In this document: in pieces, positions 47,654 to 61,236 of the stretch | Layout: each line of letters begins with the position of its first letter | Numbering within the stretch: position 1 is the stretch's first letter | NCBI GenBank assembly: GCA_022578965.1 | Contig: MU400515.1 | Location: 496,001-560,000, forward strand | From: Xylaria sp. FL1777 | Lineage: Eukaryota; Ascomycota; Sordariomycetes; Xylariales; Xylariaceae | DNA length: 64,000 nt | Reading direction: 5' to 3' | The notes under the pieces: generated by a model | The model's input: only the letters and a program-made list of their open reading frames with translations | Told to the model about the DNA's origin: nothing | Database searches by the model: none | Position numbers and translations under genes: made by a program

Positions 47654-49917
47654 CTACAGCTTAGGCTTGATCTTAGCGGCCTCCTCATTGATCTCAGTGT
47701 ACATTCTATCGATTTCGGCCTTGAACTTCCTGGCGGTTTGAGGTCTCTTGAGTTTCAGGCTATCACAGGGGTTAGCAAGTTTGTTTGTCTTTTTTATGAC
47801 ATATCACAGAACAATATCCACTAGGTGAACTTACGTGGGGGTCAACAACTCATTCTCGATGCTGAATGGTTCAACGTCCAAAACACAGTTTCGGACGCGC
47901 TCGTAGCCGTTGAATTTGTGCTTCCTTCCAATCTCGTCAAGATGCTTCAAAACAGCCTGGACCACCCGGGGGTCTTTGGCAGCATTCTTGACAGCAGCGA
48001 TATCATCGGGAGCAATGGTTTGCTTGAGAATCTTGCTTGCAAAAGGCGCGAAGTTGACCGGATCAACTCCAAAGACAGCAACTAGCGTAGACTGAGTACC
48101 TTCACCATGCACATAAGCCATAGCGATCAGGTTGGAACTCCCCATATACACGTTCTCAATGCGCTCAGGAGAGATGTACTCTCCTTGGGACAACTTCAGA
48201 ACGTTCTTCTTGCGGTCAATGATTCTAATACGTCCTAGTTCGTCGAATTCAGCAATATCGCCTGTGTGGAACCATCCGTCGGGGTCAAGGGCCTTCGTGG
48301 TCTCGGCTTCGTTCTTGTAATACTCACGGAAGATGGAGGTGCCCCTCAAAAGAAGTTCACCACGCGGCCGTGGCTTGTCCGTCACCAGATACTCAAGGTC
48401 TGGTTGGGACTCTAGACAAACCTCGGTACTAGGCAGTGGAGGGCCATTGTTACCCAGTGAGAAATCACCTTCATATTGGCAAGATGTAGAGGCGTACGAC
48501 TCAGTCAGGCCGTAGCCTGAGGCAAAGTTATTCCCGAAAGCAGCCCGGAGAAACTTGTGGACATCGGGATCCAATTGCGCACTTCCGCTTATCATGGAGC
48601 GGCATCTATCCATACCAACAGCAGCCCGGACCTTGGGAGTCCAGATGCGGTCGTAAAGGAAGTGTTTGTTATGAGCTTGGCCAGGAGGAAGCTTCATATT
48701 GGCCAGCTTTGTGTCAATCACCCGGCGAGAGAGCGCCCCTCTGACACCGTCAGCGTCAACTGTCTGGGCCCGGATACCCATGTTGAAACGATTAAAGAGA
48801 CGCGGCACTGAAGGGAAACCCGTGGGCTTGAGAATCTTCAAGTCGTCGACAAGTTCCAACATGTCTCCATGGAAGTAGCCTATCGAGGCGCCCTCGCCTA
48901 GGGCAGTCTGATCAACGAGTCGTCCATAAATATGAGCCACTGGTAGATATGAGATATTCGTATCATATCGTGAATATTGGCCGGCGGTCCGACCAGCAGC
49001 AATACTCGCTACACAGTGGGCGTGCGTGAGGACGACGCCCTTGGGATCACCAGTAGTACCAGAGGTATAATTGATGGTGATGATATCCTCAGGACGAGGG
49101 GGCCGAGCAGGGTGTGCAACCTTAGCTCCCAGCTGCTCTACCTCATCCATGGACCAGACCTGAACTCCGTTCTGTTCAGCAATGGCGTTCAAGATGGATC
49201 TCTTGGAGTATCCAGTCTGTTCGCCAGCGTCTAGGGAGTCCATGCAGATAATCAACTTCAGCTGAGGTATCCGCGGTGCAAGGGCCAGCAGAAGTGGGAC
49301 GTGCGGCAGCGAGGTCACGACGCAGGAAAGTTCGGCATGCTTGATGATAAATTCAGACGTGTCGGGGCCGAGGGTCTCGTAGAGGGAAACTGAGAAGAGG
49401 GACTGGGTGGTGAAACCGATATCTGTATCCAATTGATTAGCCTCCGCAGAGCTTCAAATAGTTAGATCTGGTGTGAAGAAGCATGCCTACCTGCGATCTG
49501 CCACTCCGCACGGTTCTGGCTCCAAAGACCGACGCCATGGTTACCCGGAGGAATACCGATCCGGCGATGAAGTTCGAAGACGCCAGACCCAAAGTTCTTG
49601 GCGCGGGCCGCTACCTCGGCGTAGGTCTTCCAGACATACTTGTTCTCCCAGCTTTTGGTGACGGGGTTCCAGGGTCGCGTGCCCAAACACTTGCTATTCG
49701 GGAAGTGCTTAACACTAAACTCGAAAACATCGTAAAAGGTACGGATCTCTGGGTCGAGGGTGGCGAGCAGGGGTTTGTCCTGGAATTTCCAGTGACGGAA
49801 TATAGGCGTGCGGTCTTCGCGCTCGGTGCCGGGGATAGGAACAGAATAAGGCGAGCCTGGCGGAGGTGGTTTAGCTATCTCCTGGATTTTGGCTGTAATC
49901 TGCGCGGGTGTCGTCAT
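47654..49917 (-). CDS. long-chain acyl-CoA synthetase (probably peroxisomal type)
   Basis: Activates long-chain fatty acids with ATP and CoA for beta-oxidation or lipid synthesis; AMP-forming adenylate superfamily. Three exons on the minus strand: 49917-49491, 49422-47835 and 47759-47654, with introns of 68 and 75 bp; product 706 residues. Motifs seen are ITINYTSGTTGDPKGVVLTH (AMP-binding P-loop), YLPVAHIYGR, ASGYGLTESYAST and the FACS signature DGWFHTGDIAEFDELGRIRI followed by DRKKNVLKLSQGEYISPERI. The protein ends KIKPKL. PKL resembles, but does not strictly match, the PTS1 tripeptide, so peroxisomal targeting is plausible rather than shown. The ATG at 49917 was chosen because upstream in-frame codons look like leader. 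The next gene region to the right diverges from it. Confidence 0.93.
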
Positions 49918-52181
49918 AGTTGTTAAGCAAGGCGCCGTCAGCGCGAGAACCAATCACGAAGTTGGGGTTTAAGGTGTGACAAGAGATTTATCCAGTACGT
50001 GGAATTGGTCGCCTTACGGATGCCTGTCTGCCAGGTGATGAACAAGACAGGTAGAGGTAGATAAACACGCGCAATTGTTCGTCGCACGTGCTGGAATGGG
50101 TGAGACGTCCTCGATAGGGGGATGGAATGGCTCACGGGCAGTGTGTAAGGGACGGGACCAAGGCTTTCCAAGACGAAGGGAGCTGAATATACGCAGTAGA
50201 GTCGGCACCGGTGAGAGATGCGGTATCACGAGCTTGGAAATACCGCGAGATGCGGCCGGTGCAGTGCTTGTCACTGGACGAGCTCGTTCCTCAACGACTC
50301 CCTACTGCTGGTACCTAGGCAACTTAGGTAGGCAGGGCCCACCGTCGCCGCTAAGCCTGCGAAGCCGAGGCTTATGTCTGAATCGGACTTAGACCAGTGG
50401 CTGGCCCCATCCATGGGCTGGGGAGGCATCTTGACTCTCTACCTAATTCGTCGGTGCCAGCTACAATTGACATTTGAAGAATGGATGATTGGCTAGAGCA
50501 GCTGGAGCTTACGGTCTGCTTTAGGCCGGCGTTGGCCATAAAGCATCATGGGAGAGGCATTTTGACCGGCATGTACACGAATAATCAGTGTAGGGTCATT
50601 GACGTATTAGCAGAGATTTTTGTACGGGAATAAGTAATAAGTATACCGCAGCTATCGCAAAAGATAGAGTCCTGATAAGATAAAAAGAAAGCGAGGCATA
50701 CTACGGTACCTGAGGTTAGACAGCTAGGTACGTCTGGTATTCACATGTCCCTTTTGGGACCCACTTGGTCGGGTCACTTTTGCCGGCCAGGAACTGGACT
50801 GAATCAGTCAACTCCTCCTATGCAGATCAATTCGACATGCTTGACAAGAACAAGACTGGCCATTATGATCATTGAATGACATATTCGAGCCCAGCAAGAT
50901 ATGTATATTGTCTCAAGCAATCGTCTTGAACTTCTGCAGTCTTGCGCCCAAGGCACATTTGATTTGGGGGAGGGGTTTACGACCTTTATGATCTCAAGAT
51001 GAGCAAGAGAAATGCCAGGCATCGTTAAATAATGACAGGCGTCATATCATTTGATTCGTCATGAATACACAACTATTCCGAAAATATCAGCCAAGGTGTT
51101 TTGATGTCGAATTGAAACTGTTGTTATACGTACAACCACCGCTCTTCAATCCTGCCGTCTCTGAGATCCCGGTGATACGGGACCAGGCTTCGGTGCCGGA
51201 AGTTTGAGACAACTTGGCTCTCGCAGCCAAGCCATTCAGAGTAGCCTCTGATACTCCAAGCCGTTTCCGACTTGTTTGCTCGAGGCTCGCATATCCGAAC
51301 TTCTACCAACCTCATGATAGTAATCTAAATCCGCTCAGCCTTCGCTACGTGGTTTCAATGACTCTCATCACAGTACGCCGGCCTTGGCAGAAATCAGGGA
51401 ACGATCTTCGTCGCCTCCCTCACAAAAACAGGCGGCTGCATGAATTCTAAGCGTGGAGGGAACGGAGCTCGAATGCTCTAGTCGTATGCGTAGCAGTGGT
51501 CCTTGAATACCAGCTTCCTACATTTAATCCGATACTTGATGTGCCCTATCAGCATTGGTCTTCAACTAATTAATCTGCGTAGTAGTACTACGTGGGAGAG
51601 CGACATGACTACGTCAAATCTATCTTGAATCTTCGAAATTCAATCACCTTTTCACTTCGTTACTTGTGCATGAGACTCTTCGGCACTTACAACGCCCCTC
51701 GCACGGATGTTTTCTTATTTCGCCATGTATGTAGCATTGGGACGAAATGCATGGCCGCCACCCTTGCCGTACCTGTTTCAGATGCACCAACTCAACGTAT
51801 CGCAACACCAAACTAGGATGTCGATCAGATGGCCGGCCAATTGCGAATGCTGGCTCGGGCAGCACGCTTTGAACTTAATATGGTTGCTAATCAACGTCAA
51901 CCACGCTTCAGGTTGCATTAATGTAGGGCACTTCCCCGATTTGCCTGTCCTCCGCCGACCTTCACGCCTGGTGCTCTTCCGTTCCTTGATAAGAATATTC
52001 TATGCTGGCTTGCTGGCTTTCTGGCGGCGCAGAGAAAATTTAATCCTTTTTTCTCCCTTTTCCCCTTTTTTTTTTATTTAGGTGCACTGGTTGCTAAATT
52101 TCTTCGTTCATGACTACTGGTACACACCGGGACGTTCGCTTTCCTCGCCGCATCCCCCGACTTCTGCGATCTCACGCGAAC
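49918..52181. other. intergenic between divergent acyl-CoA synthetase and MARVEL-like genes
   Basis: About 2.3 kb. It contains the promoters of both genes. One CCGAGG hexamer (50365-50370) matches the FarA/FarB fatty-acid response core CCTCGG in reverse. No other gene found; open frames are short and unconserved. Confidence 0.45.
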
Positions 52182-52806
52182 ATGTACTCCGCTAATATCA
52201 TCCTCATGGGGCTGAGGATTGCCCAATTTACCTTGGCCTTTGTTGTGCTTGGGCTGTCAGCGTACGGTATGTCACAGGGCGAATGGCAAAGAAGAGATAG
52301 GCGAGAACTGATTATTAACACGGCGTCCTTGCAGTTGCAAACTGGTATAATGCCGACACTATGAGCCCTCCACCTGCTCAGATTGGCTGGCTACTATTCG
52401 TTTCGCTGTTCACTATCATTTCTGTTGGACTTCTCGAGGGACTTCCGAGATTTGCTCCTCGATGTATGTACTCTTCCAGTATGAATACTCGCGTAACTCG
52501 GAGGATTAACCCACGGTTCTAGTTTTCCACCCCTATGCAGCGCTCTCTCTCGAGTTCAGCAATGCTCTGTTCTATTTCGCGGGCTTCATTGCCTTGTCGA
52601 CTTTCATGAGCAAGCTGTTGTTCTGCCGCGGAAGCGTGTGCAGCTCCGCTCGAGCAGATGTTGCATTCGGTATTTTCGAATTCCTCCTCTGGATTGCCTC
52701 GACAGCCTTGGCGAGCAGAGATCTCTTTAAGAAAGGATTCCGCCGCTCAAACAACACGCAACTCCCTTTAGGCATATCACCGATGAAGGAAGCCCCGGCC
52801 CCTTAA
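52182..52806 (+). CDS. MARVEL-like four-transmembrane protein
   Basis: Small integral membrane protein of the MARVEL-type fold common in ascomycetes; function not established. Three exons, 52182-52266, 52335-52463 and 52523-52806, with introns of 68 and 59 bp; product 165 residues. Four hydrophobic helices are visible: about residues 5-27 (IILMGLRIAQFTLAFVVLGL), 43-65 (GWLLFVSLFTIISVGLLEGL), 78-100 (SNALFYFAGFIALSTFMSKL) and 112-132 (FGIFEFLLWIASTALA). The short cytosolic tail is basic then Pro-rich. WYNAD after TM1 is a frequent motif in this group. An in-frame ATG 72 bp upstream (52110) has a T at -3, whereas 52182 has A at -3 and puts TM1 at the N-terminus, so 52182 is preferred; the longer form remains possible. 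Confidence 0.78.
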
Positions 52807-54051
52807 AGGCCAGCACGCTTTCCGTCGTCAGTCCTCACTATACCGAGATCCCTTTATCTCCGTACCGTTCATTGTGGGATGATGCTACGCCGGTGCCGGA
52901 AACAAAAACGGGGTGGGACCACATCTATCTCCGTTTCCCTAGGTGCTGGACAAGCCCGGATGAAGGCATCCGTCTCAAATGATATAAAACAAGGGTTGAA
53001 TTATTGGCTTCGGTAAGTTATTACAGCGACATATGAGACAAGACTATATACATAGGGACCTGTGATGAAAAATGGTATCACGGCTTCGTCTAGATGACAG
53101 CTACGTGATAGGCGGGTTGGCTAAGGGCTATGAAGTGATTGGAGTTAAGGAGTCATCACGTTTGAGTACACACGGAAATATATTAGCCTAGTACATCCGG
53201 GTTTATACCAAGAGGACAAGAAATACATATAGATCCAGTCGCCGAACACTCGCATCAGTATTGCTGCCCAGCTCAGCTCGTATAGAGGAGCTATGTGATT
53301 CTAGATGGCCATCATTTATTATACCAGTGACTTATGAAGCCCAACTAATTTTGAAAATGCAACCGATTTATCATTGTTAGAAGCGTGCCGCCCTGCTGAC
53401 TATAAATGATGCAGTTCCTTAAATAGTCGGATGAACCCTTGCCCTAAAGGCACGTATGTTAGTGTGTTCTGGAATAAATCTAATAAACGCCTCAAAGACT
53501 ACCTAGGTAAGTATTTTTACCATTATTATTACATAGATATAATGGGAATCTTACCCAGAACCATGCCCTTCTTAGCCCCCTTTTAGCTTGAGTCGAACTT
53601 AACTGGCACAATACTCGGTTTTTGCACGTCCTCGTGTAACTTTTAACGGAACTATCCAAAGCAAGGGCCACGGGACGGTGCCCATATCACGCTTTCAGTT
53701 CCTTGATTTGTCCTAGCAATGTGATTACCAATCACAATGGTTTAATAATTAGTAGTCCCTGTTGATATCTCCTGTTAGCTGTTGTTAACCCTTAGTGGAG
53801 GCACAGTGACTCACAATAGTTTATTGCCATTGTGTGAATGTATTGTTGTTGTAGAATGGATGGAGTGGACCTAGTGTCCCACTTAAGCATGTTCTTGTTT
53901 GCTCACACTCATGTGCATTTGATTTTTTCTTGGAAAAATAATAGAAGTCTTCTCGCGGATGCCAGTAGTAAGTTGTAGTAACGAGCAACACAATCTACGG
54001 TTTATTCGGAAACGTTTACTCCTCTTCATGTTCCGTTATCCACCACGTCCA
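52807..54051. other. intergenic between the MARVEL-like and F-box-like genes
   Basis: 3' flank of the MARVEL-like gene and promoter of the F-box-like gene. AT-rich around 53300-53900. No gene found. Confidence 0.45.
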
Positions 54052-54070
54052 TAACAACAACAACAACAAC
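54052..54070 (+). repeat. (CAA)n run directly upstream of the F-box-like start codon
   Basis: About six AAC/CAA units abut the ATG at 54071. A-rich, unstructured leaders of this kind favour initiation in fungi and support this start. Confidence 0.75.
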
Positions 54071-55096
54071 ATGGCTAAACATCAAAGAGAAGTGTCATAC
54101 TTGCTCGAGGCCCCTGTCGAAATAGTCCTCCTCATCTCCGAAAATCTTGCCGGCGCTGACGCGGTATGCTTCGCCTTGGCCTGCAAGGCTCTATTTTCAC
54201 TATCAAGCCGCATCAGGAACTTTTCAATATTAAGCCGTACCAAAAAATATTTAATGCAGAGGCTCTGTCCAGAAGAGCAGAGGGCGCTGCTGACAAGGCT
54301 TGAGAAAGAGGTGCCGGGGCTAGTCTATGACAGCGGTTTGAACAAACTACTACACTTCGATTGCCACGGCGTTATCAAAATCAAAGCACTCTGGGACTTA
54401 GCAAAAAGTAATCAATTCGCATATTTCATCCCGATGACTCGTTCATATTACTGGAAGTCTATAGTTTATGGACAAATGCGACTTCTCAGGAACTATCGGT
54501 TATATGGCCCCGCACAAGGCGTTCCCCTGTCGATACTGTCTGGCAAGGACAGAAGCCCTACAACTCCCATCGAATTCATGCAACGGCAGTGTGAAAGCTA
54601 TGTGGAAAACTCGCAGGTGGCCAGATGGATCGGTGATGAGCTCTTCCTATCATGCACGAAGACAATGTATTTGAACAAGTTGGAGAAAGGACCGGTGGAG
54701 ATCAAGGCATTACAGGAGTTTATTGTTGCAACAGCTGTTCACACATGCCATCATGGTATCTTTTACGGTTATAAGGGCACCTTGGAAACCTTGTACAAAA
54801 ACGATGCCCTACGTTCAGAGTTCCCTCAAATTGAAGGGAAACTAGCCGAGAACTCCATTTACCAGAAAACGGGATCTTGCAGGGATTGCGAGACGGACTG
54901 GGACGTTTCGATTTCTTGGAACGATTCTATGAGTGGTTTGATTATTACGTATATAACGTATCATGATTTAGGCAATTGTTCTTCACCATCGGATCTGAAA
55001 TGGACGATGATAAATGTCTTCAATTTGAAACCCGGTCGATTCATTCGTGGAGCACGTCCTGGTGACGTGAAGGGTCAGTGGATAGGGGAAACTTGA
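54071..55096 (+). CDS. F-box-like protein, 341 aa
   Basis: Member of a large, diverse fungal family of F-box-like proteins that may act as SCF ubiquitin-ligase adaptors; target unknown. Single exon of 341 codons ending TGA. Residues 10-45 (LLEAPVEIVLLISENLAGAD, then VCFALACKALFSL) fit the F-box helix pattern, LP-type start included. The rest is a loosely conserved helical domain common to these proteins, with the recurring GSCRDCETDWDVSI cysteine-pair segment near residue 275 and an HDLGNCSSPSDLKW segment behind it. Third-position usage is less C/G-biased than in the housekeeping genes of this window, as is typical of fast-evolving fungal F-box families. Confidence 0.8.
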   Translation: MAKHQREVSYLLEAPVEIVLLISENLAGADAVCFALACKALFSLSSRIRNFSILSRTKKYLMQRLCPEEQRALLTRLEKEVPGLVYDSGLNKLLHFDCHGVIKIKALWDLAKSNQFAYFIPMTRSYYWKSIVYGQMRLLRNYRLYGPAQGVPLSILSGKDRSPTTPIEFMQRQCESYVENSQVARWIGDELFLSCTKTMYLNKLEKGPVEIKALQEFIVATAVHTCHHGIFYGYKGTLETLYKNDALRSEFPQIEGKLAENSIYQKTGSCRDCETDWDVSISWNDSMSGLIITYITYHDLGNCSSPSDLKWTMINVFNLKPGRFIRGARPGDVKGQWIGET

Positions 55097-56451
55097 GGCT
55101 CATCTGTTCACGTTGGAGAGTTGTGAGACTGCTCTTGAAGAGTAGGTACCTATGTTGAGGCACATTCTCAACCGTTTCGAGCAACCATTCCGAGGACTGT
55201 TTCTACCCGTGGAACTCTCACATACATGGAGATATCACTTGAAGTGACTTGAAGTTAGGCTGCGGCGAAGCTAGGTACTGGTGGGGTGGTATAGTTGCTG
55301 ATAGTTACACACCTCATGTCCTTCGGGACTAGCATCATTAGCACAATGGACCTAAAAGGAGTTGATACGCCAAACCTGAATTGTCCTAGGATGGGAAAGA
55401 AAAGTGATAAAACCTAGAACCCGGTCGATTACCCCGCCATGGACACTCGAGTGAGATTCCCGTGACGCGACCTACAGGAGACCACGCGGGATGCTCGAGT
55501 AGGTATCTACCTGTTCGGACCAAAGGTAGCTGACTAGGAAGAACCTCAGCTGTATCGACCCAACACATACCAAGGCTGGCTAGTGGCGTGTTCGATGGTG
55601 CTTATGGAACTTCGCGAAGCAATCGTCGAAGGCGGGGGGTATCACGTCGATCAAACCCCAGTCTCACAAACCTGCCAGGCACGGTTCGGGATTGTCATGC
55701 TACTGTAATATAATTTGAAAATCTTCATCGGTAAGGCGGGGGAGATGCGGCCAATGACGAACCTGTTGGCACGCCCTCTCCCCTCGTCCTTTGCTTCCTT
55801 CATACCGTTGCATGCAGTCTGACAATGGTCTGGGGCGGACTTTGAGCGGACTCTGAACGTCGGGTTCTGAGGGTATAACAACAACCAAAGAAAGAAGGTT
55901 GGTAGGTAACCGATGGCGTGCTCGAACGAACCCCGCCGGAGCTAAGCTAAGCGGCGAATGAGGACCATTCGCCGCCTCCAATCTCCATGATCCCCCCGCG
56001 ATGACGCCAAATATTGGCTCGCTGTCGGAAGACATGCCAGGTGAACCGCACAGCTTACACTGCACTAGTAGCGAGATCTGCCACGAGGTACATTCCTTTG
56101 CTGGAGCAGATAGAACAAAGGGGATTCGAAAAATTCGAAAAGGGGACATGCATGTCCATGACTCGCTCCAATGGACGTTGGTTGGGAGTGGTGAAGAAGC
56201 TAGGTGTAATTGTGTTGACAGATAGATTACTTAGTTAGCTGAAAAGCGACATTCGATATAGAGACACAGGAACCGTCCCTGGACTATAATTTAAGTTTCC
56301 CACCTATTCCCTTCCCTGTCCTCTACTATATATATACAATACGATACGTTCCCTGCCAAGTATCGTTACAGACCATACAAAGACACACAGACCTTTCTTA
56401 AGATTCGTGTTTTATAGACAGATTTCGTCACGATCTACTTACCTCTACACC
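55097..56451. other. intergenic: F-box-like 3' flank and MET17 promoter
   Basis: No gene is supported. Open frames near 55650-56240 on both strands lack homology and coding pattern. The right end is the MET17 promoter. Confidence 0.45.
56327..56337 (+). promoter_or_regulatory. possible TATA element of MET17
   Basis: TATATATATAC lies 115-125 bp upstream of the MET17 ATG, following a C/T-rich stretch. Position and sequence suit a TATA box, but no transcription start is known. Confidence 0.35.
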
Positions 56452-58156
<1,705 letters not shown>

Positions 58157-58868
58157 GGAGAGGAAATAAATCGATTTCTGCTACAGTAAAGCGAGATGCA
58201 TGCCATTGTCTTCTTTCTATCTTTTACCGGAGCCGCTCAAGGTGAGAGGGAATAGCTGTTGAGAAAATATACCCTTTGAATAAATCAGTAAAGTATATTT
58301 ACAATATGTCTCACCGCAGCAGCTGAATATCTTAAATTCCCAAAGGATGTCAATGTAGCAAGTGAGTTTTGATCTAATACATTAATAATATTGCCCGGAT
58401 CAAATAAGTGGTGGATTAGGTAGGCACTTTTGGGAGAATACCTAGGCATGCTCTTCCTTGGCATTCAAATTCAGCCTTCGAGATCTGCTAGAAATAATTT
58501 CAAAAAAATGAATTGAGTAAAGTGAATATTTCGCCAGGTTAAATAGATACTTCGGTGAGCCTCTTTCTCTATTGTTTTGTATGAATAAAGTATCTTACTT
58601 AAAGTCAAGGCGTGGTGGAAAGAAGTGGGAGAGCGTTGACGCTATTGGCCAGGACACCCCTGCCTAAACCCAAGACCGACTTAACAGCACTTTGCATCGT
58701 CATCATCACCATCAGAGAGCTGAGCTACCTACCTACTCTCTACATAGACGACAATACGGAGTACACAACTTTCCCACCTTGAAAAACCTCCTCCACCCCC
58801 TCACAGATCCAATTCCAAATTCAACCCAAGGACCGAATACCAAACGCCCCCCTCCCCCCCCAAAAAAG
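58157..58868. other. intergenic between MET17 and EMC7
   Basis: MET17 3' flank, then EMC7 promoter. The last 100 bp is C-rich (CCCCCTCC...CCAAAAAA) just before the start codon. No gene found. Confidence 0.45.
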
Positions 58869-60003
58869 ATGCTCCCATCAAAACCCCCAACAACCCTCGC
58901 CCTCCAGGCCCTATCAACCCTCCTCCTCCTCCTCCTCGCCTCCTCCCCAGCCTCAGCAGCAACAATAACACTAAGCATCCCGCCGTCGCCGCAGCTCCCG
59001 AACCCCGCGACGCTCCCGCCCTCGACGCACGCGACGCTGACGGCGCTGGGCGCCTCGCTCCGCGCCCCGCTGACCACGGCCAACACCTTCGTCTTCGGCA
59101 ACGTCACGCCCGGGTCGTACCTGGGGGACGTGCACAGCGCGACGCACGGGTTCGCGCCGCTGCGCGTCGACGTGCTTTCCAATGCAGATGCAGATGCCGG
59201 TACAGCAGCAGCCGACGTAGCCGGCAGAGTGGGGGAAGAAGAGCAGGTGCAGGTGCGCGTCTGGGAGACGTTCCGCGGCAACGACTGGGAGAATAAGGGC
59301 GAGGAGGTCAGGCCTGGGGTTGTCGGCGGGGCGTTCCCGGTTAAGGTGTTGGGGTCTAAGGTGTTTTATACGGAGCGTGGGTCTTGTAAGTTTCTTCTCT
59401 TTTCTTTCTGGTTTTTTTTTTTTCTCATTTGCTTGTGTTTTTCTGGTTATATGGATGTGATGAAGAAGAAGAAGGAGGAGGAGGAGGAGGAGGAGGAGGA
59501 GAAGAACAACAACAACTGGGAAACTGACTTGCTGATTTGATTTCCCGCACCTACAGTCTCCGTCTTGAGTATTCTCAAGAATCCCATGATCCTCATGGGT
59601 ATAGTCAGCTTGGCCATCTTCATCGGCATGCCTAAGCTCGTTGAGAACAGTATGTTTTCCCTAAGCTATTTTCCTTGTTGTCTCCTTAGGAAGGATATAT
59701 ATATATATATATATATATATCATCTCTGGCACCATCCTTTCCCTGCTCAGATTCACTCTTACTAACATCCTCGCCTTCTTTCTCCCATCAACAGTGGACC
59801 CTGAGATGCGCGCCGAGTTCGAAGAGCAGTCCAAGAAAAACCCGATGAACAGCCTGATGTCCGGTCCACAGCCCGGCTCCAATCCCATGGGCAACTTCGA
59901 TGTGGCGGGATTCCTGGCTGGACAAGGAAGTGGTGGCAGCAGCAGCACGGAGGAACCGGAACCGAACTCCGGGAACGGTGGAAAGAAGGGCGGTAAGAGG
60001 TGA
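58869..60003 (+). CDS. EMC7: ER membrane protein complex subunit 7 (EMC7/Sop4-type)
   Basis: Subunit of the ER membrane protein complex, which inserts transmembrane segments; Emc7 contributes a lumenal beta-sandwich. Three exons, 58869-59385, 59557-59649 and 59795-60003, with introns of 171 and 145 bp; product 272 residues. Residues 1-32 form a signal peptide (LLLLLLASSPASA). The beta-sandwich includes TFVFGNVTPGSYLGDV and APLRVDV, the EMC7/DUF2012 signature. The second exon carries FSVLSILKNPMILMGIVSLA and the membrane anchor, ending GMPKLVENMDPEMRAEFEEQ across the junction, as in other EMC7 proteins. The cytosolic tail is Gly/Ser/Pro-rich and ends KKGGKR. Both introns contain microsatellites. 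Confidence 0.92.
59461..59516. repeat. (GAA/GAG)n trinucleotide tract in EMC7 intron 1
   Basis: GAAGAAGAAG followed by about eight GAG units and a short AAC run. It reads as poly-Lys/Glu in one frame and is removed by splicing in the model used here. Confidence 0.85.
59696..59720. repeat. (TA)n microsatellite in EMC7 intron 2
   Basis: About twelve perfect AT units in the second EMC7 intron. Confidence 0.9.
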
Positions 60004-61236
60004 GATACACTATTTAATCTGTAGAGAAGACAAGCCAGGTATGCGTGTTTGGAATACATGAATGATAGCAAGTATAACTCTAGCTGAGAAAGCATGCGCA
60101 TGGATCTATTTGGCCGTCTCGTATTCTATATGTGTGATGGCCTCATTTCTACGACCGAGATGCTATTCTATAACTTTTCAAAGTCTAAACAGAAATGTCC
60201 TGCTGGATTGGATGATGAACGAAGCTTTGTCTCTTGATTTACCTATCGATATAAACACAGGTTCGAATTTCTATATTACACCACCAACAACAACCACCTA
60301 ACACGGCCTAAACCCTGTTACGCCAAACAGAGTATTATATATATACATCAATAATATAGGTTCTCATGGGAGTGGGTTGGGGTTAACGCAAATACTTATA
60401 ACTCTCTCTCTGCATTATAGTGAAAGATCGATTTTCACTCCTGTATCTAATGGACCGATAGGGGAGTTAGTCGAGATAATATTTGCCCATCTGCTTGGAG
60501 TCCTGTGTTGAGTCTTATTATACACCCCCGGGGCCCCCTTTCCCCTCGTTGTATATAATTTTATATGAAGAAGTGCAATAACTTCCTATTTAGACACTCT
60601 ACGGGAGGGACCAAACCCGGATTTTCACTACAACTACGCGTATGGGCGTTGGGCTTTCGGTTTGCAAGCAAATGTTACCAACCGGTAGGTAGGTATGCAA
60701 AGCGTAATAGCATCGTGGCTAGAGAGTTCGGGGTGGAGCTATTAATGCCATTTATAGCCTGAAAAATGTCTCAATTAGCTTGATGAATTACAATGAAGAC
60801 CAAATCGGACATCAACAAATCGAGATGCATTGTTCGATGCAAAATCATAGGGACGATTGACAAGTTGCCATTATTAGAGGTTGTATGAGCGTTGAGGCTG
60901 TAACCTCATAATTCCTCGAGGCTCAATATAAACTAAAGCAGAAAACTAGCGGATATGCCTCGTAGCCCGTCATTCTAGTTATGCCATGGAATTCATGTAT
61001 GCATGCATGCATGTATACCCCATAATCTGAGAGTTTGCTGTCTCGCGACCCATAGGTGGCAACAAGTAGCAGTGATAGGCAGCTTTATTTAGCCCCTATG
61101 CACTTGTCATAAGCTCGAAGATCGTCTCTGCATCCCCTAGAACCTCGCAGTCTTCTAATGGCATTGATGATGTATCTCTTACACCGCAGACCCCTGATCA
61201 CATACCAGACTACTCCTTTTCCCTTTCCATTCCTTC
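60004..61236. other. intergenic between convergent EMC7 and WW-domain genes
   Basis: 3' flanks of both genes. A short ATGCATGCATGCATG palindromic run occurs near 60999-61012. No gene or RNA feature seen. Confidence 0.45.

Noticed and set aside
59386..59540. Reading EMC7 exon 1 through into a Lys/Glu-rich tail
   Set aside because: It would lose the conserved membrane anchor; GT-AG splicing at 59386/59556 restores the family sequence FSVLSILKNPM.
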